Positions 7,116 to 15,584 are shown, numbered from the stretch's first letter. The stretch: DNA of 25,145 nt from Methanimicrococcus sp. (GCA_009783635.1 WRDC01000006.1:1-25145); one strand, 5' to 3'. A program made the numbers and translations. The notes: generated from the sequence alone by a model not told the origin.

Positions 7116-9504
7116 GAATCTTTTTCATAGCTGCAAGCGCCGCTTGGGCGTCTTCGTCCCCTTGTTCCGCTGACATCTGATACCACTTCACGGCCTCGGA
7201 TTCATTTTTAACAACACCTCTGCCTTCGGCGTACATCTTCGCAAGATTATATTGAGCGACCGCGTCCCCTTGCTCCGCTGACAATTGATACCACTTCGCG
7301 GCCTCAGCATAATCCTGTGCCGCGCCGCGACCCTCTTCATACATATACGCAAAATGGAATTGAGCAACCGCGTCTCCTTGTTCCGCCGCCAATTTGTACA
7401 ACTTTACGGTCTCGGCATAATCCTGTTCTACGCCTCGGCCCTCTTCATACATATACGCAAGATTGCATTGGGCAACCGCGTCCCCTTGCTCCGCCGCCTA
7501 TGCATACCACTTCGCGGCTTCGGCATCATTTTGATCGACGCCCCGGCCCTTGTCATACATCAGCCCGAGGTTGTTTTGGGCATCCACATCCCCTTGTTCC
7601 GCCGCTTGTGTAAACAACTTCGCAGCTTCGGCATAATTTTGGGCGACACCTCGGCCTTTGTAGTACATCAATCCGAGACGGGTTTGAGCATCCGCACTCC
7701 CCTGTTCTGCCGCTTGCGCATACCACTTCACGGCTTTAACGTCATTTCGGGCCACACCCCGGCCGGTTTCGTACAACCGTCCAAGGTTATTTTGGGCAAC
7801 CGCGTCCCCCTGTTCCGCCGCTTGTTCGTACCACAACACGGCTCTGACATCATCACAATCGACGCCCAAGCCTTCTTCGTACATCCATCCGAGATAGGTT
7901 TGAGCATCCGCATATCCCTGGCCCGCCGCTTGCGCGTACCACTTCACCGCCTCATAGCCGCTTTGGGCAACGCCCCAACCGTTTTCATACATCGCGCCAA
8001 GACTGAATTGGGCTTTCGCACTCCCCTGTTCCGCCGCTTGCGTGTACCACTTCACGGCTTCAGTATCATTCTGAGCGACACCGCAGCCGTTGGCGTACAT
8101 CTCCGCGAGATTATATTGATCAATCGCGTCTCCCTGTTCCGCTGCCTCGCGGAACCACTTCACAGCCTCCGCGTTGTCCTGAGCGACGCCCCGGCCTCTG
8201 AAATACATCCACCCGAGGTCATGTTGGGCATTCGCATATCCTTGTTCCGCTGCCTGCGCGTACAGCTTCACGGCCTCAGCGTCATCCTGAGTGACGCCCC
8301 TGCCTTTTTCATACATCCGGCCGAGATTATGCTGAGCCGCCGCAAATCCCTGCTCCGCCGCCTGTGCGTACCGCTTTGCAGCCTCGGCGTCATCCTGAGC
8401 GGTACCGCAACCGGTCTCATGCATCGCGCCAAGAATATTTTGAGCAAGCGCGTATCCTTGTTCCGCCGCTTGCGTGTACAGCTTTACGGCCTCAGCGTCA
8501 TTCCGAGTGACACCGCGGCCGCCGGCGTACATCCTTCCGAGATTATATTGGGCAGCCGCGACTCCCTGTTCCGCTGCCTGCACATACCACTTCACAGCTT
8601 CGGAATCGTCTCGGATGACGCCCAAGCCGCCGGCGTACATGAGCCCGAGATTATTTTGGGCAGACACGACGCCTTGCTCTGCCGCCTTGTGAAACCACTC
8701 TGCGGCTTTGATATAATTTTGCGAAGCGTCCCGGCCTTTTTCATACATCACCACGCCAAGATTATGCCGGGCAAGCGCATGCCCCTGTTCCGCCGCCAGC
8801 GTGTACAGCCTCACAGCCTCAGCGTCGTCCTTTGCGACACCCCGGCCTTCGTCATACATCACGCCAAGACTGAATTGGGCTTCCGAGTGTCCCTGTTCCG
8901 CCGCAAGAAGATACCATTTCGCAGCCTCCTCATAATTTTCGGGTATGCCGTTGCCCTCGTAAAGATAGCCCAGATTGCATTGGGCAATGAGGTCCCCCCG
9001 CTCCGCCGCAAGCCTCATCCATTTGGCCGATTCCTCGTAGTCCTGAGGGATGCCGTCCATGCCTTCTTGGTACAAAAAACCGAGACTCCTTTGAGTGAAA
9101 ACATTTCCGTGCTCCGCTCCGAGTTTCATCCACTTGACCGTTTCTTCTCCCGCGCTGAATGCGCCCGAAATGTTGATACAAAGACCCGCTTCAGCCGCTT
9201 GCCTGAACCACTTGGCTGTTTCTTCATCGTCCTGCAGCCTGTCCATTCCCATATCTTGCAGCAGGATGTCAATACAAAATTGAGCAAAATCGTCCTGTTC
9301 CGCTGAACGCCTGAACCACTTGGCCGCCTCTTTGTGGTTTTGGGGGACGCCCCTGCCTTCCTGATACATCACGCCGATTTCGTATTGGGCTTTGGCATCT
9401 CCGCTCTCCGCTTGAGACAGATGTTTTCGGACTTCTTTCGGCAGGTGAGCTCTGTTTTCATCAGAGTTTTTGTTGTTGTTTTTTTCGGATTTGAAAATCG
9501 CCAT
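7108..9504 (-). CDS. Sel1-like repeat protein with an in-frame UAG (candidate pyrrolysine)
   Basis: Reading UAG at residue 669 as an amino acid gives 798 residues; otherwise the product stops at 668. The body is about 20 Sel1-type TPR-like repeats of 36 residues (consensus A-Q-x-x-L-G-x-M-Y-x-x-G-R-G-V-x-x-[DN]-x-x-E-A-V-K-W-Y-x-x-A-A-E-Q-G), which form an alpha-solenoid for protein binding. The N-terminus (MAIFKSEKNNN) is hydrophilic with no signal peptide, so the protein is probably cytoplasmic. The UAG falls in repeat 18 (KWYA-UAG-AAEQGD), where sister repeats have Gln (CAA or CAG). Three more full repeats and the C-terminus follow in frame, ending at TAA 7110-7108. GGTGAT lies eight nt upstream of ATG 9504. 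The gene is co-directional with RPA1 but separated by a hairpin. Readthrough versus a recent CAG-to-TAG nonsense mutation cannot be settled from sequence alone. Confidence 0.9.
7498..7500 (-). other. In-frame UAG codon inside the Sel1-repeat gene
   Basis: The minus strand reads TAT-GCA-TAG-GCG-GCG-GAG-CAA, so UAG occupies the Gln position of the KWYAQAAEQG motif. The 130 codons after it remain open and match the repeat consensus. A tRNA-Pyl and PylS are encoded at 1-861. Confidence 0.9.
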
Positions 9505-9532
9505 GTTCAGATCACCATATTCAGATCACCAT
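9505..9532 (-). repeat. 14-bp duplication of the ribosome-binding site of the Sel1 gene
   Basis: The minus strand reads ATGGTGATCTGAAT then ATGGTGATCTGAAC directly before the start ATG (9504). Each copy holds a GGTGAT Shine-Dalgarno-like core. The upstream ATGs run into TGA after two codons, so only ATG 9504 opens the gene. Confidence 0.75.
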
Positions 9533-9599
9533 GTAAAAAGGCGCTATGTAAAAAAAGAGAGGGATAAAATGCAATCAATTTAAAAAAATCAATTTAAAA

Positions 9600-9620
9600 A
9601 TTCGGACAGTGTGTCCGAAT
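9600..9620 (-). terminator. Hairpin after the RPA gene
   Basis: ATTCGGACA (9600-9608) pairs with TGTCCGAAT (9612-9620) around a GTG loop. It begins 21 nt beyond the RPA stop and about 95 nt before the Sel1 start, so it probably separates the two transcripts. The flanks are A/T-rich but carry no long T-run. Confidence 0.55.
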
Positions 9621-9641
9621 CTTTGAATCAATTTAAACCAA

Positions 9642-11096
9642 TTAAAGAAGAGCGATTCTTGTTTTATTTCCGGCGCTCAGTTCAATCTCTTCATTCATGC
9701 CGAACTTTGAGAAAGCGTCACTGATACGGATGGTCATCCCGATTTGAATGTCGTTGACCAAACCGGCGTGTTCGCCCCAGAGACTGACGCGGATTGTGCC
9801 CGTATCGTCCTCAAGTTCAATGTTTGAAACAGAGCTCTGCGTTCCGTCATCTCTTTCAAACTCGCGGAGATCACCGATTTCAAGAACGCGGCCCTGAACG
9901 GAATAGGCTCTGCCCGGCAGGATATCGTTGATCTTGTCAAGCTTTTCCTGATACAGAATTTCTTTATTGGAAGCGACAACGTTTCCGCGGGAGCCGACGT
10001 TGAGCTCAACCGTTTGGCTGAAGTTGTTCATGCGCGAATAGGCGTTGAGAATATCAACAGATTCGCCGAAGTCGAATTCATCCAAATAAACGGTTTTGTC
10101 GTCCCAAAGGCTGACGCGGATTTTGCCGGTCGGGTCACCGATCGTAAACGTTCCGATCGTTCCTTCCGTTCCGTCTTTTCGGCTGAAGGCCCGGACATCG
10201 GAAATATCCAAAATAACGCCGGATATGTTAACGCCGTTCATGCCGTCGGCCACTTCACTGATTGAGATAAATTTCTGTTCGTACTCGACGGCGGCATCCA
10301 AAACCTCCACAACACCGGAGTTGCCGAGTGAAATTTCAACTTTTTGTGAAAAGTTGTTCAACTTAGAATAAGCGTTTTGAATTTTAACGGACTCGCCGAT
10401 GTTTAACTCTTCCGCCAGCCGGGATTTGTCGTCCCACATACTGACGCGGATCGTTCCGGTAGAGTCACCGATCGTCATGTTGGAAACACGTCCTTCACCA
10501 CCGTCTTTTTTGGTAAAGGTTTTCACCTGTCCCAAATCCAAAACTTTGCCGAGGACCGTAATGTCGTTCATGCCGTCTTTGATATCTCCGACCATACGCA
10601 TCGGCACTTCATAATCGACTTCTTCCGCGCACAGCGCAAAAGCGCCGTTGTTGCCGACATGGACTTCGGCGCCGTTGAGTCCTCTCTTCGTATAACCTGA
10701 AACGGTGACGTTTGCGCCGGCTTTAATCTCACCGTTTTCAACGGCATCGACTTTGGAATCCCAAACGGAAACACGGATTTTACCGGTCGCGTCGCCGACC
10801 ATTGCGCTGACAACGCGTCCGATAGTACCGTCTGCTCTGTTAAACTCCCGCGGTTCATAGACCGACAGAACTTTTGCATTAAACGTAATATTGCCGCTGT
10901 TTTCGTCAATCGATCCGATAACAACGCTTTCTCTCTCGGTGCTTGAGACGCCGAGGTCGCTCAAAACGAGACGGGCACACATTTCATCATCGCAAAGGCC
11001 GCCCAAAGCTTCCTTTCTCTCTTCGACTTTCGCAAGAAAATCTTCATAGCTGATGAGACTGCTGACTTTTTCATAGATTTCTTTTAATTCTGTCAT
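9642..11096 (-). CDS. rpa1: Replication factor A (RPA1-type ssDNA-binding protein, four OB folds)
   Basis: 484 residues. A helical N-terminus (1-65) is followed by four tandem OB folds at about 68-155, 176-265, 286-375 and 395-484. Each carries the same strand signature: GDATGKIRVSVWD (101-113), GDSTGTIRVSMWD (210-222), GDPTGKIRVSLWD (320-332) and EDDTGTIRVSLWG (429-441). There is no C-terminal zinc finger. This matches Methanosarcina RPA1, which also has four OB folds and a similar length. It binds single-stranded DNA during replication and repair in the cytoplasm. OB folds 2 and 3 are the most alike (NAYSKLNNFSQ and NAYSRMNNFSQ), suggesting internal duplication. AAGGT precedes ATG 11096. 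It forms a single-gene unit next to the Sel1 gene. Confidence 0.93.
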   Translation of the reverse strand: MTELKEIYEKVSSLISYEDFLAKVEERKEALGGLCDDEMCARLVLSDLGVSSTERESVVIGSIDENSGNITFNAKVLSVYEPREFNRADGTIGRVVSAMVGDATGKIRVSVWDSKVDAVENGEIKAGANVTVSGYTKRGLNGAEVHVGNNGAFALCAEEVDYEVPMRMVGDIKDGMNDITVLGKVLDLGQVKTFTKKDGGEGRVSNMTIGDSTGTIRVSMWDDKSRLAEELNIGESVKIQNAYSKLNNFSQKVEISLGNSGVVEVLDAAVEYEQKFISISEVADGMNGVNISGVILDISDVRAFSRKDGTEGTIGTFTIGDPTGKIRVSLWDDKTVYLDEFDFGESVDILNAYSRMNNFSQTVELNVGSRGNVVASNKEILYQEKLDKINDILPGRAYSVQGRVLEIGDLREFERDDGTQSSVSNIELEDDTGTIRVSLWGEHAGLVNDIQIGMTIRISDAFSKFGMNEEIELSAGNKTRIALL

Positions 11097-11399
11097 TCTT
11101 TTACCTTCTTTGAATTATTAGATTACCCGATAATCAATAAGCACGGACAGTTCAATCGCCTGATAAATCAGAGTGTCAAAAAATCGAAGCGGTTTGGGTA
11201 CACGGACAAAGTTGATTTGAAAACAATTGAGATGTAAGAATTGCTGAGATATGGGTACACTGGATTAAGATATTAAATAAAACTGCAAGAATGAATACTT
11301 CAATCTTCTATTTCTACTTTACCATTCATTTGGCCCCAATAGAAAAAATTAAAAAACGGTTGCCTCATGCAGATATTTTGATGAAACCTTAATGAAATA

Positions 11400-11443
11400 C
11401 TTGATGAAATCTTGAAAAAACCTTGATGAAATCTTGAAAAAAC
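11400..11443. repeat. Perfect 22-bp tandem duplication
   Basis: 11400-11421 and 11422-11443 are identical 22-mers that begin CTTGATGAAATC. Related TTGATGAAA/AATGAAA words flank them from about 11378 to 11466. Confidence 0.9.
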
Positions 11444-11608
11444 ATTGATTAAACCTTGATGAAACAATGCGTGACTGCAAAAATAATCTGCCGTTCCGTA
11501 AAACAAAACCTTGCTCCCATTCATTGAAATCCACTCTCGGCTCCTCCTTTGCTCTCACTTTAAAAAATAATATCTCATTTATAAAATAAAATTTTGGAAA
11601 AAGAAGAC

Positions 11609-11657
11609 GGGGTACCGAAGGTACCCCCATGCCCCGACGGGGTGCCGAAGGCACCCC
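11609..11657. repeat. Pair of covarying GAA-loop hairpins upstream of kptA
   Basis: GGGGTACC-GAA-GGTACCCC (11609-11627) and GGGGTGCC-GAA-GGCACCCC (11639-11657) are perfect 8-bp stems with 3-nt loops. They differ only by an A-to-G change on one arm and the compensating T-to-C change on the other. A shorter GCC-GAA-GGC follows at about 11705-11713. The hairpin at 4182-4200 has related arms. They may be a dispersed palindromic repeat or part of the kptA 5' region. Confidence 0.7.
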
Positions 11658-11723
11658 CACAAACGCTGGCGGACTCCCCCCGGAGTGAAAAATTGTGACC
11701 GTAGCCGAAGGCGAAGGGAGCAA

Positions 11724-11733
11724 TTTTTATTTA
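11724..11733 (+). promoter_or_regulatory. TATA-like box of kptA
   Basis: An A/T-only stretch (TTTTTATTTATA, about 11722-11733) is centred about 30 nt before the kptA ATG. No Shine-Dalgarno is seen between them. That spacing suggests a leaderless or very short-leader mRNA, which is inference. Confidence 0.4.
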
Positions 11734-11758
11734 TACGAATAGAAACATTATAAAATTC

Positions 11759-12382
11759 ATGATTCGAAAGTGCGAAGAGCATGGGTGTTTCAGAGGTGAG
11801 ACCTGTCCCGAATGCGATCAAGAGGGTCAGTTCATTCTGGACGACGAAAGGGAGGACAAGCTGGGGCGCTTTGTATCGGGCGCTTTAAGGCATTTCCCCG
11901 AAAAGCTCGGGCTTTCGATGTATGAAGACGGGTGGGTCAGCATTAATGCATTAACGGCATCGGTGACCCGCAAATACAAATGGCCGAAAAAATATCACGT
12001 TTATGCGCTTGTCGAATCGGATGAAAAGGGCAGGTATGAGATTTCCGGCGGCAAAATCCGCGCCGTTTACGGTCACTCCGTTGGCGTTGTCTTGGATTAT
12101 CCGCTTTATGACGGCGAATTCGCCTACTACGGCGTGAGTCCGGAAGAAGTGGACATCCTTTTAGACGAAGGCATTCAGCCGGTGAAACAAAAATATCTTC
12201 ATATGAGTACCACCCTTGAAAAAGCCATTGAAGTCGCCATGATCCACACGGAAAACCCGTCCATTTTTAAAATTGACGTTGCGGCCGCGATCGATGACGG
12301 TTTAAATATTATGGTTGCTAACGACGATATTCTGCTGACCGATGAAATTCCGGCGGATTATATCGTGGAAATTTATGAATAA
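11759..12382 (+). CDS. kptA: Putative RNA 2'-phosphotransferase (Tpt1/KptA)
   Basis: 207 residues. Tpt1/KptA removes an internal 2'-phosphate from RNA by transfer to NAD+. Seen: an N-terminal Cys cluster (C5, C10, C16, C19; CPECDQEG), probably the zinc-binding knuckle of archaeal members. The N-lobe follows: LGRFVSGALRHFPEKLGLSMYEDGWV (about 35-60) with the catalytic Arg-His pair (R44-H45). RAVYGHSVGV (about 101-110) matches the R-x-x-x-G-H-S motif. The NAD-lobe has YYGVSPEEVDILLDEGIQPVKQKYLHMS (about 123-150), where many bacterial members have HGT and R-x-x-V-H-L-S; the Tyr-Gly and Lys variants deserve checking against archaeal relatives. ATG 11759 has no clear ribosome site. The natural substrate in archaea is not established. 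Confidence 0.9.
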   Translation: MIRKCEEHGCFRGETCPECDQEGQFILDDEREDKLGRFVSGALRHFPEKLGLSMYEDGWVSINALTASVTRKYKWPKKYHVYALVESDEKGRYEISGGKIRAVYGHSVGVVLDYPLYDGEFAYYGVSPEEVDILLDEGIQPVKQKYLHMSTTLEKAIEVAMIHTENPSIFKIDVAAAIDDGLNIMVANDDILLTDEIPADYIVEIYE

Positions 12383-12418
12383 ATTTCTCTTTTTTCAATA
12401 CGGTCTTGTGGGTCCGAC

Positions 12419-12610
12419 TCCTATATCGATGAGGTGGCCGACCCCTATGAAATTCTCGTTGAGAAAATCATTGTCGCCGCCAAGCTTGAAACAACCATGA
12501 AAAGACTCCTCGATGACGTTGAGAAAAACAACCACCGTGTCAAAGCTTTGGAATTCAAAGTCATCCCCGAGTTTGAGGAACAGGTTATTGCCTTGCTTCT
12601 GGGCAAATAA
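12419..12610 (+). pseudogene. Fragment of A-type ATP synthase subunit D gene
   Basis: The frame following the kptA stop reads SYIDEVADPYEILVEK, then AAKLETTMKRLLDDVEK, then HRVKALEFKVIPEFEEQ, ending IALLLGK and TAA (12608-12610). This matches the C-terminal half of archaeal ATP synthase subunit D (AtpD/AhaD), where S-Y-I-D, E-T-T-M-[KR]-R-L-L and R-V-N-A-L-E-x-x-x-I-P are conserved. Only about 63 of the roughly 210 residues of the full subunit remain. There is no start codon or ribosome site, and the last dozen residues differ from the family tail. It looks like a truncated copy left by rearrangement; the functional atp operon must be elsewhere. Confidence 0.8.
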
Positions 12611-12663
12611 CTTTAAACAGTATCATAAAGTATGGTTACCAAAGGATTTAAAATAAAATTCAG

Positions 12664-12703
12664 GTCATGATTTAAACATCAAGCTATATGTTTTTATCAT
12701 GAC
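12664..12703. promoter_or_regulatory. 16-bp inverted repeat with 8-nt loop
   Basis: GTCATGATTTAAACAT (12664-12679) and ATGTTTTTATCATGAC (12688-12703) pair in 14 of 16 positions around an 8-nt loop. It lies between the atpD fragment and the first membrane-protein gene, so it could end the upstream transcript, act as an operator, or be a mobile-element trace. Confidence 0.5.
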
Positions 12704-12772
12704 TTTTAATTTTTATGAGATGGTACTATCAACCAAACCACAACGAAACAAAAAAAGTTTCCGATCATTCCT

Positions 12773-13519
12773 TTGATAGAATGCTTCATATTAGCATTTC
12801 CATTATTGTTGCTGGTGTGGTTATCAAGATTGAATGATTTTTTTAATCCGTTTTTAGTATGTATCCTTTTAATTCCAGCTTTTAATATTATTTCATATAT
12901 CATTTTAAATAAAAAATTCAATTTTAATGCAGATGTTTTTCTATACGGTATCGGCTTCACATCAAATTGTATTAGCCTATTGTTTTTTACTTTAATCATA
13001 TATTTTATTGCTTTCAGCCCGTATCATCTCACTGAAATTATGGGTCTATACACATTATATATGTGGATTTTTTATATTATCCCTGCTGTTTTGTTTTTTT
13101 ATTCTTATGCGATACTATCTAAAAATAATGAAGTGAATAATAAAATCGCTTTGTATCTAATACTCACAGCTGTTATTGCTTTTGCATTTGAAATAATATT
13201 TGAAATCAAAAAAGATTTTAATATTTTTAGTCTTACTCCTTTCGCGTGTTTTTTACTCATTTTCTTTGGGTCATATATGGGCTATTGTGTCGCTGATTAT
13301 GCCCTTCATAGAAAGATTCAACTTAGTTTTCGAAAGTTTGCTTGGGTCCCGTTTTTAATGAACATTATAATGGCTTTTATAAGTATTAGCATCATCCTCA
13401 TCATTGGTTTTGGAAACACTTTTCAAATCGATCCGGTTTCGTTTATGATTGCCAATTTGCTCATGAGTTTTTTCGGTGTTATATTTTACTATATTTTTTG
13501 GTGTTGGTTTCACTCTTAA
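12773..13519 (+). CDS. Multi-TM membrane protein A (5' end apparently frameshifted)
   Basis: 248 residues from TTG 12773, with about seven hydrophobic helices (for example CFILAFPLLLLVWL, ISLLFFTLIIYFIAF, IFYIIPAVLFFYSYAIL, LILTAVIAFAFEIIF, and a C-terminal pair). No family is recognised. It is paralogous to the next gene: both share IEx(3)LxFPxL near the start, YGIGFT(S/F), LFYSYA(I/V)L, N-K-I-x(2)-Y and R-K-x-x-W-V/I. There is no ATG in this frame. ATG 12720 starts a frame (MVLSTKPQRNKK) that would join this one if the A7 tract at 12750-12756 had one more A, giving an N-terminus aligning with the paralogue's MVDKKIIPWIE. Either the gene is frameshifted (error, decay or slippage) or it uses a TTG start. 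Very AT-rich, unlike the flanking housekeeping genes. Confidence 0.65.
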   Translation: MIECFILAFPLLLLVWLSRLNDFFNPFLVCILLIPAFNIISYIILNKKFNFNADVFLYGIGFTSNCISLLFFTLIIYFIAFSPYHLTEIMGLYTLYMWIFYIIPAVLFFYSYAILSKNNEVNNKIALYLILTAVIAFAFEIIFEIKKDFNIFSLTPFACFLLIFFGSYMGYCVADYALHRKIQLSFRKFAWVPFLMNIIMAFISISIILIIGFGNTFQIDPVSFMIANLLMSFFGVIFYYIFWCWFHS

Positions 13520-13563
13520 TTAAGTTAATAAATCATGTCCATTTATTTTTTTTAAGGTGATGT

Positions 13564-14268
13564 GTGGTTGATAAAAAGATAATTCCTTGGATAGAAGGGG
13601 TTGTTTTATCATTTCCATTTCTATTTTCAACAATATTGTCAATACCGGCAATATACATTATATTTCATCAAGATCTCAATTTTATCTCTCTTCTACTACT
13701 AATTGCTTCACCAATCATTATTGTCTGCATTATCATTATAATAAATTTCATTTTGTATCTGTTTTTAAAGACTCTAGTTCATTTAGAAACAAATATTCTT
13801 CCATATGGTATTGGCTTCACATTCCTTTTCCGACTGCTTCTCCCGATGTATCCATTTCAAATAAATTCGAGTTTTGTGCCTAACACTCCGTATGCGACTT
13901 ATGCGGGAGGAGTTTTGTGGCTAATTTCATTCGTTTTATTGTTTTATTCCTATGCAGTCTTAATCAAAAATGGCCAAAAAAGAGTCAATAAGATTACTTG
14001 GTATTTTACAACTGTAACTCTTATTTTTTTCACATTTACGATAATCATGACTTCTGAATCCATTATTAAAGCCATTTCTTTTCCGGCATTTTTTTTCGTG
14101 TTCCCCATTGGATTATTTTTGATTATTTTGGGCATTTCTGCCATTTACTATGTAATTTATAGGAGAAGTCTCCTCAGTCCTCGACAATTGGTATGGATAT
14201 AGGTTTTAATCGCGTTCTGCTTTATCCCACTGTATTTGATATTTTCCGGATTCCTTCAAATTATGTAA
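13564..14268 (+). CDS. Multi-TM membrane protein B with an in-frame UAG near its end
   Basis: 212 residues from GTG 13564 (AAGGTGA upstream) to TAG at 14200-14202. Reading the TAG through adds 21 residues plus the recoded one and ends at TAA 14266-14268, for 234 in total. About six TM helices are visible before the TAG. The added stretch (VLIAFCFIPLYLIFSGFLQIM) is a full extra TM helix. The paralogue just upstream continues at the same place with FLMNIIMAFISISIILIIGF after the aligned R-K-F-A-W-V (here R-Q-L-V-W-I), so the homology crosses the TAG. No known family was recognised. The alternatives are pyrrolysine insertion at residue 213 or a nonsense mutation in a decaying copy, since the paralogue's last TM region is also absent here. 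Confidence 0.7.
14200..14202 (+). other. In-frame UAG at the end of membrane protein B
   Basis: TGG-ATA-TAG-GTT-TTA-ATC: the UAG lies exactly where the paralogue 12773-13519 has P in WVPFLMN. The 21 codons after it stay open and hydrophobic. Confidence 0.75.
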
Positions 14269-14346
14269 TTTAATTCTTGGGTCAATTGTTTATTATTATC
14301 GTTGTTTATTCTCCATAGAAAGATTCAGATATAGATTTTGATTTAT
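14269..14346 (+). pseudogene. Possible decayed remnant of a third membrane-protein paralogue
   Basis: Just after membrane gene B, CATAGAAAGATTCA (14314-14327) exactly repeats 13307-13320 of membrane gene A, where it encodes part of LHRKIQL. In the frame of gene B the remnant reads ...SLFILHRKIQI and then UAG. The similarity is short, so this is a suggestion only. Confidence 0.35.
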
Positions 14347-14740
14347 GTTTTACTCGTATTATGAATTTTTAACTTCGGGCGTTTTTTACGGTTCAAACAA
14401 ATGGCTTTCCTCCTAATTTATTTAACCATTTTTAATCGGTTCCGGATTTTACCACAAGCCTTATTATATGAAAACATTGTTTGTTAAGTGTTTGTTTTTC
14501 AGACGCTTTGGAATCAACGGTCGTTGATAATGTGCGTTTTATAAAAACAAATAATAAAGACATGATTATAATAGAATGTAAATGAGGTAAGCGAACCGTT
14601 ATGGGTGCCGCGGCCGAATTAATTTTATATAAAATGTTATTTTAAATCAATTGTGTGGGACGGCTGTCCGCCGGTCCGCCGTGAATCACCTTAAGCCGTT
14701 TATGTTTCATTCCGATATGACATAACATGAGACTTACGGC

Positions 14741-14764
14741 ATAATTAATTCAATAATTAATTCA
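14741..14764. repeat. 12-bp tandem repeat ATAATTAATTCA
   Basis: Two perfect copies (14741-14752, 14753-14764), followed to about 14800 by degenerate ATAAATAATTC copies, in a stretch of nearly pure A/T. Confidence 0.85.
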
Positions 14765-15584
14765 ACATAAATAATTCATAAATAATTCCAATAAATTATC
14801 AAAAATCAATCAACTCGAAAAGAGCAGATTCAACCGTAATTTAAGTAAACCAACCCAAAATCAATACGATACCGAAATCTGATCATAAGATTTCAAATAT
14901 TGAAAAATCATAATATCGGCAAACATCAGCATTGCTGAGGGAATTCAAAAGAATTCAAAGACGTAAAAGCCGACATCAGCGCTTGAAGGAAAAGAACCGG
15001 CGGATTTGCCGGATTCAAAAAAAGCGTGAAACAGAAAACATCATCGATTACAATCATCACTGTACAATCCACTGTACAATTGACCGAAAAAAACACCGAT
15101 ATGCCGGTAAACAAAATGTGCCGGCCGCAATTAACAGAAAACAAATTCGCATAACAAACGAATGACAGTTCCCGATTTAACGAACTGCAATTTAATCATC
15201 TCAATGTACCAACCAATCTTTTGCCTCAGCGCAAAAGCAGAAAACCGCTCTTTGTTGATAACAATTGACTGTTTCAAATTCAATGTCAATTCAACAAGAA
15301 ACTTAACCATTCAATCTCAATATTATCTCTAAGTTTATTCCCGTCTGTGTTCCGATCGAGCCTGACAAAAATAAACAACACTTCCGAGCCGATAGCGCCG
15401 GACAAATGATTGATGCAGAAGATTCCGGTTGTGTGCGTCCTGCAATTTGTATTCGCGGCGGCAAGAAGTTTTTCCCGCGTAAAACGGTCTTCGGAATTAG
15501 TATCCCGTTTTTTGTTTCTGATTCGGAGAAATATGTATTTTGATTTTTTTTGCCTAAAAACGCTGTCATGAGGAGGTTACGTTA

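Larger units (their letters stand above)
11097..11758. other. Divergent intergenic region between RPA1 and kptA
   Basis: 662 nt without a convincing gene. It holds a 22-bp tandem duplication (11400-11443) within a tract of TTGATGAAA-like repeats (11378-11466), then a structured GC-rich block (about 11605-11725) with two perfect hairpins. Minus-strand ORFs across it read repeats and hairpins and have no family features. Confidence 0.6.

Noticed and set aside
6893..7186. Minus-strand ORF encoding SEVNSEVN repeats
   Set aside because: It is a translation of the 12-bp array in another frame, overlaps the Sel1 3' end and has no independent start signal.
7285..9306. 673-residue plus-strand ORF opposite the Sel1 gene
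   Set aside because: It is the antisense of a regular 36-residue repeat gene; repetition keeps the opposite frame open. The minus strand has the Sel1 motif, a ribosome site and family match.
11378..11466. Repeated TGATGAAA words suggesting C/D-box guide RNAs
   Set aside because: C-box-like words recur only because of the tandem repeat, and no properly spaced CTGA D boxes were found.
11300..11821. Minus-strand ORFs between RPA1 and kptA
   Set aside because: They read through direct repeats and GC-rich hairpins, one overlaps the kptA start, and none shows a family feature.
14932..15165. 77-residue highly basic plus-strand ORF
   Set aside because: TTG start, no ribosome site, no recognisable motif; arises in A/G-rich repetitive DNA.
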